Assembly: GCA_020726505.1 (NCBI GenBank)
Contig: JAHLEZ010000003.1
Coordinates: 3,596,001-3,660,000 of the forward strand
From: Leptodontidium sp. MPI-SDFR-AT-0119
Lineage: Eukaryota; Ascomycota; Leotiomycetes; Helotiales; Leptodontidiaceae
Length of the DNA stretch: 64,000 nt
Direction of reading: 5' to 3'
Shown in pieces: positions 44,482-55,575 of this stretch (within the stretch, counting starts at the first letter, position 1; the number at the start of each line of letters is the position of its first letter). Made by a program: the position numbers and the translations under genes. The notes under the pieces are model-generated. The model saw only the letters and a program-made list of their open reading frames with translations, did no database searches and was not told where the DNA came from.

Positions 44482-47243
44482 TTACTGGACAACGAGACCA
44501 AGATCCTCAGGCTCTGCTTTGATAACACGGAGACTGTAATTCGTTAGTTAGGAGTCGCAGACTGGAATCTTGAGAACTTACGTGTTGGTGTTGCCCATAC
44601 CTCCCTTCCATCCTTGGACGACAACGACGGTCTCACCCTTGCTGAGGACCTTGAGCTTCAAAGCCTCGGCAATACCCCATCTGATTCTTCGATCAACATC
44701 CTCCTGCCAGTTGACCTTCGTGAAGTCTGGCTTCTCCTCTGGGAAGTAGAAGGGGTAGACTCCACGATACAAGTGACCATATCGGGAAGCGCTGGCGTTA
44801 CGGGTGACCATGAAGATAGGGCAGACTGGGCGGTACTTGGAGAGAAGGCGAGCACTGTCTCCGCTGGTGGAGAGAACAATGATAGCACCGGCGTTCATGT
44901 CCAAACTGGCACGAACAGCAGCCATAGCGCAAGACTCGACAATACTGACGGGGCGCTTGACAAGGTTGCAGAGCTCCTCGAAGTGAGAAACATAGGCGAT
45001 AGTGTTCTCGGCCTTCAAGCAGGTCTCGTGCATCTCGGTAACAGCCTCGTTGGGGTAGCTACCCTTGGCAGTCTCACCGGACAACATAACACAATCGGCT
45101 CCATCAGTGACGGCGTTGCCGACATCGCTGATCTCGGCACGGGTTGGGCGAGGGTTGTAGATCATGGACTCGAGCATCTGGGTAGCGCAGATAACTGGCT
45201 TGCCAGACATGTTGCACATGGCAATCATCTTTTTCTGGGCAGCAAACACCTCAGCAGCTGGGATCTCAATACCCAAATCACCACGGGCAACCATGACACC
45301 ATCAGTCTCCTTGAGAATCTCGGCAAAGTTGTTGAGACCTTGTCTGTTCTCGATCTTGGCGATGATCTGGATGTGCTTTCCGTCCTCGCCTAGAACCTTA
45401 CGGATGTGGGTGATGTCCTCACCACGGCGGATGAACGAGGCGAAGACCATGTCGACGTTGTTCTTAACACCGAATCTGAGATCGGCTTGATCCTTCTCAG
45501 ACAAGGCTGGGAGATCAACATCTGTGTTGGGAAGATTGACACCCTTCTTGGAAGAGATCTTTCCGTTGTTGCGGGCACGGGCTCGGATGGTCTTCTCATC
45601 GACAATGGACAAGACGTCGAAAGCAAGAACTCCGTCATCGACGTAGATGATACGTCCTGGCTCAATGACCTTGGTGATGTTCTTGTAATCGACGTACCTG
45701 GAGAATACCTGTTAGTTGGAACATATTGTGGCAGATTTCTGGGGAAACTAACATGTTCTTGTCATCGCATGCAGCTGCGTATTTCTCATCGGTGGTGATG
45801 TTGATCTCAGTTCCAGCAGCGATTGGGATATCGATATCACCAGCTGTGTTACCGGTTCTGATCTCTGGTCCCTTGGTATCCAGCGCAATCGCAACTTGTC
45901 TTCCTGGCTGTACTCGCTCGGCTTCGCGGACGTTATCGATGACGGATTCTGAAAGTTGATTGTCAGCACAAAGACCACAAAGAGGTAAAACCACAGGCAA
46001 CTCACGATGATAGTCGTAGGATCCGTGTGAGAAATTCATCCTGGCGACATTTAGACCAGCGGATCTGAGTTGATTCAGAGATTTGACATTGTTTGTCTTT
46101 GGTCCTATGGTGCATATAACTTTTGCCAGTCAGCGAGAGTTTGTGGAAGCGAGGCGACGAGACGAAATTGCAGCCTCAATCAGAACCGGAAAAACCAAAG
46201 GAAAATCTAAGAAGCCAAAGAGAGGTGTAGTATGCGTGGATCATCAGTTCGAGCCTTGACTAAAGGATCCAAGAAATCCTTTGCAAAAGTCGGTGCTCAA
46301 TGTCATAGAAAGTCTCTGTGACACCCAAATGGGTAGGAACACAATTTCTCCAATATCCAGATAAAAAATTTCGGATCCGAGGAATTCGTTGGAAAAGCTG
46401 GTGGCGAATGTCCTAGAAATTCTAGTTGACATTAAAGGGAAGGGGGGCGCTGCTTTCGCTAATATCCAAATGAGATTTCGGATCCGAGAAATTCGTTGCA
46501 AAAGTCAGTGGTCAATGTCCTAGAAAGTCTGGGCGACATTGAATGGGTCTCTTTCCAACATCCAAATAAAACTTTGGATCCGAGGAATCCACGGTCCATT
46601 CAAGGACGGTTGGATATTTGTCGTCGAGAGTCCTTTCAATGTCCCAGAAAATGGCTGGACATTCTGTAGAATTCGGGATGGATATTCGGGTATAGTCCAG
46701 AAGCAAGAAATGCCTCTCGAGTTGCAACACCTATCTTGTATCCTGGAATTTGCCTTGGAATTTGCAGACTGTAGTTAGGACACACAAGCGGAGGCATGGT
46801 AATTTCGATTTTCCTTTGGAATTACCAGTCTAGACGTACAAATCCAGGCTCCTCCAGGCATGGGTTCCGATTGTTCCAGCCTCAGCCCCAGGGCAAGCTT
46901 TGGAAGTAGCTGTGTGTAGAACGGATATGCGGAATCCGACGGCATACACCGCTCCCCTTCAAACACCCGCCTGAGGTAACCGATGGATGGTATGAGAGGC
47001 ATTCGGATATTGGAATATCGGCAGAGCGCGCTGTCTGATGTTGTGTTGTTCTCTTGTATAGATTCTCCAATGCTGAAACCACAATGTGGCCCCGCGGAAT
47101 GGTACGAAATCAAACATCTCGCAAAACAAAAATAACTTACTGCTGGTTCTTCTGTAGTTCTTGGATGGCTTGAACTCAGTGTCCAAATCGGAGAGCCATT
47201 GGACTCTTGATCCGGCAGAGAGGTGCTCCATTGCGGTAGCCAT
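44482..47243 (-). CDS. Pyruvate kinase
   Basis: Exons 47243-47141, 46119-46006, 45948-45753, 45697-44582 and 44533-44482 give 526 residues, the usual fungal length. The enzyme makes pyruvate and ATP from phosphoenolpyruvate and ADP in the cytosol, the last step of glycolysis. Visible signatures are [44 protein letters not shown], the active-site segment IAKIENRQG...[13 protein letters not shown], and MLESM. The C-terminal effector-binding domain ends [20 protein letters not shown]. Codon bias is strong, as in other highly expressed genes, and produces a long antisense frame that should be ignored. Intron 1 is 1021 nt, very long for such a gene, contains a minisatellite, and uses an AAAAG acceptor; the join nevertheless rebuilds the conserved IICTIGPKT exactly. 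Confidence 0.97.
46265..46640. repeat. Minisatellite of about 105 bp inside pyruvate kinase intron 1
   Basis: Diverged units beginning with GGATCC at 46265, 46373, 46480 and 46576, giving periods of 108, 107 and 96. Shared elements are AATTCGTTGNAAAAG, AATGTCCTAGAAAGTCT and CCAAATNA. The fourth copy is partial. All copies lie within the 1021-nt first intron. Confidence 0.8.
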
Positions 47244-50200
47244 GATGTATTTCGTAGGTGGGAGGGGTCGAGCGAATTCGATTTATGGAAATTCCGGAAG
47301 GTGAAGCGAGGCGGCGAGTTCGTAGGAATGTCTGAATAGACGGTCCAGTGAATATCTTGGATATTTCTAGAGCAATCAGAACCGTTGGTCAGCCGGCGTC
47401 CTCAACTTTTTCTTATCTTGGTGGGGTAACAGAGCTCTGGGAATCCCACCAACAATTCCAAGACGATGCAAATCTGCAATTGAAGAGTCTGCAGAGCGAG
47501 GATGGAAGTGAAGATGCTTTATAGGAAGGATGGAGGAGGGAGAGGGAAGAATCTGCGACTCACGAGTAGATGAGGGAATTGTCTGCTGTTGTTCTGACCT
47601 GTTGCAGCTGCAGCAGGAAAAGGAATATTCATCCCACCAAGCCTCCCTCACCAGAAAATCCGTGCCCAACCTGAGCTAAGGGCTGCCCACGCTAGGAAGG
47701 GCCGTGTCTGATTGGCGTTCCAAAATGGGTGGTGTTTTGGTGGTAAGGCTGCCGTATTGGATGCCTGGCGCATTATCGGATGCTCGTGAGGATCCCCGAC
47801 TGTTGCTGCCACTCCACGGCCAATCTCAATCAACACTGCAACGCCAGTACTGCCAGCAACCTCTTGAATATCTATCCAGATCCAAATCCGGTACCCTTAA
47901 CGCAACATATTCCTGACTCGTGAGCTTGCAGACCGTCTGCACGTCCATCTAGGTCCCTTCAAACATCAGTGATCCTGGGTGCCAAATCAAACAAACGCTC
48001 AAGCTTGTCCCCATCGTCCAAGACTTCCTGCGACGTTCAACGGAGGACAACTGCAACAAAGCTAGCTACCAAGAAACGGACCGACTGCACCAAAAATAAC
48101 ACAGCTGTGAACTCACCGTCACTTGAGAGGAAAACACAAATACGCAAACGCAAACATGGTTGTCAGTCTTTCCCTGAGTTGCGAGTCTTTTAGACTGGAA
48201 CCTAATCAGCTCAGTTCCTCAACCTGCTAACATTTGGTTTATGGGGAAAGCTCGGAAGATTAACTCACTATGCATTTGATGCTGTCCTCTGTACGTATTC
48301 GCCGTCCAGGTGTTGAAGAGGGTATCTACTAATCTGCTGCAGTTTCTGCATTCCTCGCTGGAATGAAGAGATCAACTGGCTTAACGTACGTCGACCTCCT
48401 ACACCGACTTCCTGCATTTACCTCTTTCACAAACCAGAATCAACCTGTCCTGGGTGTGTCTGGACTGGCGGAAGGAACATCCTTTCCCTGCTCTTTTGAG
48501 GCCTGGAAGAAGACCACTTTGGCTAACAAGACCCATTCTGGGACCTTAGGCCCAGTTTCAAGAAGGATTCCATTACCGAGAACAAAGACATCAACGTCTG
48601 GATAGAGAAGTACCTGGGAGTTGGCGAGTGGGTGATGGATCAATCAGTGGCTATCGCCGGGTCCAGTGGTTGGTTCGAGAGGAAGCGATAGATTGCCTCG
48701 GGAAACATTGAATCCAAGACGAATGAATGAGTGTGGATGAGTATGACGAAGTTGACACGGCAGCATGGCAGTTGGACTTGATATCGAAAGGGACATACAT
48801 CATTGGAGTACCGGAGTTTGGGAGCAGATGTGAAGGACTTTGTGGGATTCATTCCCCAAGCAAGGTGTGTTTCGGCGAATAGGTGGTTCTCTTCTCCACG
48901 AGTCGTCGTCCACTGCAGCAAATGGACAATATAAAACAATATTATTTGTGCAAATACGTGGGTGTAAATGTGTGCGTTGCAAAGTCCAACCAGTCTCTTC
49001 TCCACCCTTCTCTCGCTCGCTCCATGATCCATCAGACCGAGGTGCCGGACCGGATTTACCCGAGGAAAACGAGTTACATCTAGAGGCTCACAATGACCAA
49101 AGCTTTATTACAGCTGGCAAATAACTCTTAGGATTTGATTGTGCAAATCGAAATGTAAACATTCAACTGTAGTTACCTACCTACAGTCAGACATAAGACT
49201 TACTATCACAGCCCCCCAATTTGCACGTTTGACCTGCCTCGAGCTGAGCTGGACAGTCAGATGCCATGGCTCATGGGTAGCCTCTCCACCCAGAGAGATA
49301 TCAGGCGAGACCTCCCTGTTCTGCCGAACGCCTTCCATTCAACGTCATTGCTCTCCTTCTTCATCAGCATCAACAACTGCAGTCAGGGAGCGTTTTCAGT
49401 AAGACTTGAGCTTGAGTACTACCTACCTAGGTATTTCTGGGCCTTAGCTTCGTCTACAGTCTTCCTCTGCTACTCGTAGCCATCTAATTAAGACAAAGAC
49501 TTATGGTCTGAACATCAACGACTCACAACGACAACCACACCCAGACCCAGATCAGACCTCCAAATTGGCCATCACGTATCAGAAATATGCCGGCAGCTCT
49601 AAAATCAATTCTCCTCCTCCTTCCTCCTCCTTCGCCCGTATCCGCAGCTACTCTCTCCGCAGCGTACCGTCCTTCAGTTTCATCCTTAGGATAGCTTCCC
49701 TCCAGCTCGTGGTATTACTTGCTGCGTGGGGTGAGATACTATATCCCTGATCATGTCCACAATATCAAAGGATTGCTGCAGGAGTTAGATCACAGCTATA
49801 ATAACCCGCAGCAGAGACCCAATCAAGCGGCTTACATAGTCATTATCACTGCATGTGCTCCCATCCCAAGCGGACTTCTTCCTGCGGGCTACGGAGGATT
49901 CAGTCCAATCCATGTAACAACAGCAACGTTAAGAGGCAGTGCGACAATCCAACAAATGCAAAACACCGATACGGGCTGCGGCCCGTTCCTGACTTACCGG
50001 TAGGAATGGGGATATGGGGAGAATAGTCCTCGCTGCGTGCCTATCACGTCCAGGGGGCGGCTGCAGGCGACAAATCTTAAGCGCCTGCAATACACCACTC
50101 ACGAGCGACGATTCCGCGGCACGCTGCCACTTTTCACGCCCCAGACGCACTGTTAAAGAGAGCTGATAACTCCTCCAGACGAACCTGGTCGACAGCGGAG

Positions 50201-51062
50201 AAAAGTGGTGTTGTGGTGCGATGTGTAATTCGACGCATCTCGCTGCTCTCTGGACGGGATCAATCCAGGCCTCCCCGTTGTCCTCATCCGTTGTCATTAT
50301 GCACCTAATTCAGCGGTAATCCCTGCAAGAGCTGCAACCACCAGCTATTTCGTCGAATCGACTGGTTTTAATTGCGCCAAACAACACATGACTGACCTGC
50401 AATGCGAGCAAATCTGCAACCTCACTGTTCCGCTGCAGAATGATAGGTTAAGCTGCTCGTGCAAAGGTGGTCTCCTGTTCTGCACACCAGACGCACAGCC
50501 AGGGAATTTCGAATGGTTCTTCCTCATTTCGTTGCAGCCCTCTGCGATTGCCGGATGCACAACCACGTCAGACGTACTAATATGACCTACATTGTCCAAA
50601 ACATCTTCAGGACATTGCCTGCTTTGGTCTCTCTGGTTCTGTCGCTCACGCAAAAGTAATTCGAGCCATTCGTTTACTCACTCTTGGAATACCCAGATGT
50701 CAGATATATGGGCTGTCGGTTACTCATATTGCTTCCTGGCAATAACAACTTTGTTGGATTCGCTACCGATTCTCTCCGCAAAGGTCATGGACCAAGATTA
50801 TGGGATGATCCCATCAGTCACCACCGAAGATATTCTCACGTACTACGAAGAATACCCTGTGCCACCTTGGTCTATTACCGCAGAGAGGATCGTAAAGACA
50901 ATCCTCCGGCATCTGATCGGCGAAAACCGCACAACTTGCAGTTACAAGGACGATGAATACTTGACTCCGCGGGAAGTGTGCCTGACTTGGCCTGTCTCGG
51001 ACCGCAGAAATGTCATAAATTTCATGCACGCCAGTTCGTCTTTCGCCGAGTCCGGTCGAGAA
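47244..51062. other. Long intergenic region, pyruvate kinase promoter side
   Basis: A 3.8-kb divergent spacer without a firmly supported gene. The segment next to 47243 is the pyruvate kinase promoter and 5' UTR. Two minus-strand open pieces near 48440-48800 look somewhat protein-like but sit in different frames. The F-box frame stays open upstream of 51063 to 50697, so the 3' end of this region may be coding. Confidence 0.4.
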
Positions 51063-53267
51063 ATGTTGAAAGAGTTATTACATCCCTCTAGGGCCGGACA
51101 AGATTGTACACTCCTGAAGCTACCCACCGAGGTGTTCACTTGTATTTGCGAGTTCTTAAGCCCTAGACAGCAGGACTTGCTACCCCTGTGGAAATTCAGA
51201 GCAAGTTTAAGTGTTGAGAGCTTTGCAACACTTCCACCGCCCCCTCCTCCGAACCAGAATTTGGAGCATATTGCCAACTTTGTGAGATCTCTACCCACTC
51301 TTCATCACGTTGGACAGAAGCAGCAGTTGGGCTGACTAGACTTGTTAGAGAGCTACATGCCAGAGATTTGCTCAAGCAGGTCTCGTGAATCAGTTCAGAG
51401 ATGTGCATATCCGATTCTCCTCTAAAAGCTTTGGTACGGTTGAACATTCATCTATATCTACATATCTTTCTGATTCTAATTGTACGCAACAGAAACGCTA
51501 CTGAACCTTTCCAGCACAGAACATATAGTACGAGAAACTACCCGAATTGCATACATGGTTCCTCGATTCTACGGTAAAGGTACGAATTTGCTCTCGCCAA
51601 CGAGATTCTTACTGATACTTGATACAGACAGGGACGAATTCGAAGAACTTCTTCGCATATGCGACCAGTCATCACAAGATGCCTCTGAAGATAACGAGAC
51701 ACGTCCTGCAACAAATGCACAACCCAGCATCGTAGGGCGATATCGAAAGCATATTTTCAACGCAATGAAAAAAGCTGATGCTCAGGGACAAATAATTAGA
51801 GATGGCATTGACAGTCATGCACTGTTACAAGTCAGCATCCCCCATTGATTCTCTAACATCTTTGTAGCCCAATCTACAGGAGGAAAATCCTTGGAGGAAA
51901 TATCCAAATGTCCCCATTGTGCTTTAAGACTCTGAATGATCCCACTGCTGATATATTGTGTAGGCTTTAATCAAGTTCCGAAATTTGAAGCAGATTAGGA
52001 TCATGAGAGTTGAGGATGGCATTGATGCAGGCTGGGTTTCGTTTTTGAAAGGCAATCCGAGCTACGCCGGTAATCTAATGGTATCGGAATGGGTTGCTGC
52101 TTCGGATCATGCTGTATCGACCCTGCATGCAGCCCTTGAACAATCGGTATGTGTCTGTATAACACATGATTTCCAGCCGCCATGAAATGACGCCGAGCTT
52201 CTTTCACACTATGCTTTCCAGAGTCCTCCCGATGTAAAGATTAGTTGAACTGACACTTTTGATATCAGAACTCTCCTGCTCATCGGCTCTCGAGTCGCTT
52301 CGTGGACCCATCAATTGCACTTGTTCTTTTTACACTGAGTCAAAATGAGAACCTCAGCGAGTGGGCGCGACAGCTGACATCCCTTGAACTTCAGCTGGTT
52401 AAAGATTTGGATCCGGATATCAAGATTGTTCAGCTATCGCCACAGTTCCGAGCCTTGTTCAGAGCCGCCCTCAATTTGGAGGCTTTCCATGTTGGATCTT
52501 ATCATCAGATCTCTGTTCCACTAGAGTCTATATTCCACGGTGCGCATCTCCGAAACCTCCAGCACCTTGGACTGCACTTCTGGCTTCTGGATGTGGAGGA
52601 GCTTATGGATTTTCTCGCTCAACATCAATCAACTATCAGATCATTACGTCTGAGGAAGGTTGTTCTTCGAAGGACATCGGAGGATGATCCGAAGTGGCTG
52701 AAGGTCCTCAGATTCATCCGAATGAATCTGACGCGCCTCAACTGGATCAGTCTCAGAGATGTCAACTACGAAGGTGCAATTCCAGACTATCCCGAACCTA
52801 TTCCACTTCCAGCAGTTGGAACAATTTACGACTCTGAAACCGATACTGAGGTTTCCAGCGATGACATAGGGGAAAGCGCAGACGATACGGATGACGAGGA
52901 TGCCCGGCAAACGCCCACTCAGTTACAGGCGATGCATTCCGCGGACGATACCAGTTCCATAGACGGTGCCAGTTCGCTATCTGAGAACAACGACCACGTT
53001 GTCGGCGATGAGGATTATGAAAGCTCGGTAGAGCCAGAATTTGCGGAAGTGGATGAAGGAGATATCCACAGTGATCTAGATGAGGATCATGGGAATGAGA
53101 GGAAAAGTCAGTATACAACGCGATGCCAGTGTGGGAACGGGTTCGCCTGGGATGATCTCGTGGACAACGGAGTTTCGGTGTCGAGAAAACAGTGGAAGAT
53201 GTGGCAGATTTGGACCGCGAATCGATGTTTGATGCACGATCCATCTTCAAACACTTCAACGCCATGA
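51063..53267 (+). CDS. F-box protein with long C-terminal region
   Basis: Exons 51063-51281, 51364-51433, 51493-51830, 51964-52146 and 52269-53267 give 602 residues, all in phase. The F-box is TLLKLPTEVFTCICEFLS near residues 15-50. Then come segments typical of fungal F-box proteins (FRDVHIRFSSKSFETLLNL, RNLKQIRIMRVEDG), a leucine-rich-repeat-like part (LRNLQHLGLHFWLLDVEELM, IRSLRLRKVVLRR), a 100-residue acidic linker, and a C-terminal CQCGNGFAWDDLVDNGVSVS. F-box proteins bind Skp1 and choose SCF ubiquitin-ligase substrates; the target is unknown. Intron 1 (82 nt) is needed because the frame otherwise stops at 51335. Intron 3 has a poor GTCAGC donor. The frame is also open upstream, with an ATG at 50697, which would add 122 residues. 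Confidence 0.75.
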
Positions 53268-53490
53268 GGCAGAACTTTTGATGAATTCCAAGGGGGCATA
53301 AAACTGGAAAATGGGATGGTTATTTGTCTTTGCGCGGGTATAAGTTTGCACGTTCTCGGTGTCTGGGATTTGGGGATTTGGGGCTTTAGGTAGGGGTTTC
53401 TGGAGGCTCTTGTTTTGAAGAATCGAAAATCTTCATCAGCGTTCTATTTTGATACGAAATTTCACTTTCTCCGCTCAGATTTTGTTCCGC

Positions 53491-54665
53491 TTACAACACG
53501 ATCTGACCACCGTCCACAACTATATCGGTGCCTACAATTATCCATGTCAGCAAGGGAGAGTTAGGGATAAATTCTGAACATACCGTTCATATAGGTACTG
53601 GCACTGCTTGCAAGAAGAACGACCGCGCCGGTAAGTCTACAAAGTAAGGAAGTCAGCAACATCTCAAACATATACTTTCTCGTTGTCGAGTTCAAATCTT
53701 GCTTACTCGCTAGGCGTCCCCATCCTCCCAGTTGGGTTCCTATCCGCCCAAATCGCCCTCCCCACCGCAATACCATCCCCCTCATTAAGAATAGTATCCA
53801 TATATCCCGGCGATATCGAATTCACACGAATACCAAACCTCGCCCACTCCGCCGCCAAACAATTCTTCATCGTCAACAACGCCGCCTTGCTCACATTGTA
53901 CGCAACCTGCGGCTGCGGGAAATTCACTCTATGTCCTGAAATCGACGCCACGAACACGATACTCCCGCCCGAGTTCTGGGCTATCATCCGTTTCGCTACG
54001 GCTTGTGCGCAGAGAAATGAACCTGTCGTGTTGATGTCGAGGGTTCGTCGCCATTGCGAGGCTGTCATGTCGATGGCGTGGACGCAGCTTACCACGCCGG
54101 CGAAACAGAGAAGGATGTCGATGGACCCGAGGGTGGAGGAGGTCTCTTCTACGGCTTGCTCGATGGCGATGTCGTCGGTGATGTCGACTTTTTTGGAGAG
54201 GATTCTGGAGTTTGGAAAGTCGGTTTGGAGAGAGAGGATTTGAGGGGCGGATTGGGAAGGGTTGACGTCGAAGATTACGAGGTTGGAGAGGCCGTGTTCG
54301 AGAAGGGCGCGCCCGGCTGAGAGGCCAAGGGTTCCTGCTCCGCCTGTTATGCTGGGGGGTTGTGTTAGTTGTTTCTTTGTTGTGTTCGTTTGGATTTTTT
54401 TGTGCTTGTGTTTGGGGTGTGAGTGTGAGTGCAGTTGTCGATGTGGTTGGAGATATGGGTGGCAAGAAATATGGTGGGAGAGGGTTTTCTTTACATACAT
54501 GGCATTTCCTTTTACTTCGAATCTTTGCTGGGCTCTTTCTTTGCTGGGGATGGAAGATGAAAGATCAACTGGAGGACAGCTTAGACCTGTGCCGTCGCCA
54601 AATTTCATCTGTGGGAGGAGACGGGATGTTAGGTCTTCTCGGGAGGTGTCTGCTGAAGGTGACAT
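53491..54665 (-). CDS. Short-chain dehydrogenase/reductase (classical SDR)
   Basis: Exons 54665-54499, 54351-53707, 53636-53584 and 53531-53491 give 301 residues. The cofactor loop is ITGGAGTLGLSAG, with Asp in VIFDVN after strand 2, which favours NAD+. LLCFAGVVS is the NNAG-like element, ASISG supplies the Ser, and YNVSK holds Tyr207 and Lys211. The C-terminus has the usual RMGTPSELTGAVVLLAS and GTDIVVDGG. An N-terminal extension of about 55 residues resembles that of fungal polyol (arabinitol/sorbose) reductases, so a sugar-alcohol substrate is a reasonable guess. All splice junctions keep phase. It converges with the F-box gene, with 223 bases between stops. Confidence 0.9.
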
Positions 54666-55575
54666 GCTGGATGGATCGAATTGGGTGTTTAAGTTCAGCT
54701 CGTTTATTCCAAATGAGATATAAAACTTCTTGACGAGATGTCTCTGCGAGGAAATGCGCAACTGTCGGTGTGATGTGTTCCTACGAACTGACCAGGACGG
54801 TGAGGGATCGACGGAATTCAAAAACCGGAGGACTGTTTAGAGTGACATGAAACTTTCAGAGTATTCTTGTGAGATAGAAGTCCAGATGAGTGGTTTGAGC
54901 AGATGGATGTGGTTTATACGAGTATACATAATATATTGTATGGGAACTCCACATCGGACTCCTGTCACCCGTCTCCCAAGCGAGAAGGTTTGCCGATCTT
55001 TGATGCATGGTAGAGAAGATCTAAATTTTATTACCCCATAGCTTGCATGTATCAGATCAGACTAACTACCTAGGTAGACCCTGAGTATATCGGGCATACA
55101 AGAATACAAATAGGGTAATTAAATGGCAGTGTGGACGTCATGGTTCGTCATTTGGATTGGTTGAAGTCCCCTGCTTGTGTGGAGATCTGGGGTAAGTGTT
55201 CCGAGGATCTCCCATCCAACAAAGATTCCAGTACAAGAAGCACAACCTTGAAAGGATGTATCAGAGTAATTTTGTGGTATTGTGAGTGCAGACATATATC
55301 ATGAAGAACACATGATGTCATTTGTTGTCTCAGCGAACACCTTTATCTCTTCCAAATGACCAGCCCCAGACATGTGAACACCTGCCACATAGCTACCTAA
55401 TCCAGCACCCGTCGCTTCACCTGCTTCAATAATTTCTGACCCCCTTCCTCCATTCCACTCGGAGCTATTCGTACGAAGACAACTCTACCGTGGAGATGGA
55501 GTGATACGAAAAAGACTGCATCTACAAGCTCAAGCTCAAGCTCCACGAAACTTTGCAGCATCGACAGCTTTCAAG
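54666..55575. other. Divergent promoter region, SDR and Atg28-like genes
   Basis: A 0.9-kb spacer. No gene recognised. Close to its right end is a two-codon upstream ORF (ATG GAG TGA, 55496-55504) ahead of the Atg28-like start. Confidence 0.5.
55496..55504 (+). promoter_or_regulatory. Minimal upstream ORF (Met-Glu-stop)
   Basis: ATG GAG TGA lies 71 bases before the chosen start of the Atg28-like gene, with G at -3. If the transcript includes it, ribosomes would end and have to reinitiate downstream. Whether it is transcribed is not known. Confidence 0.35.

Noticed and set aside
44614..45393. Long plus-strand open frame antisense to pyruvate kinase
   Set aside because: It is the mirror of a codon-biased gene; such genes often leave an antisense frame open. 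It has no domain character.
46775..47113. Minus-strand frame of 112 codons within pyruvate kinase intron 1
   Set aside because: It lies inside the intron, is not in phase for an alternative exon at both ends, and has no recognisable domain.
48440..48800. Minus-strand protein-like pieces (around LLYPDVDVFVLGNG and DSMFPEAIYRFLSNQ)
   Set aside because: They lie in different frames. An intron of about 93 nt with a GTTTCC donor can be drawn, but no upstream exon or family supports it.
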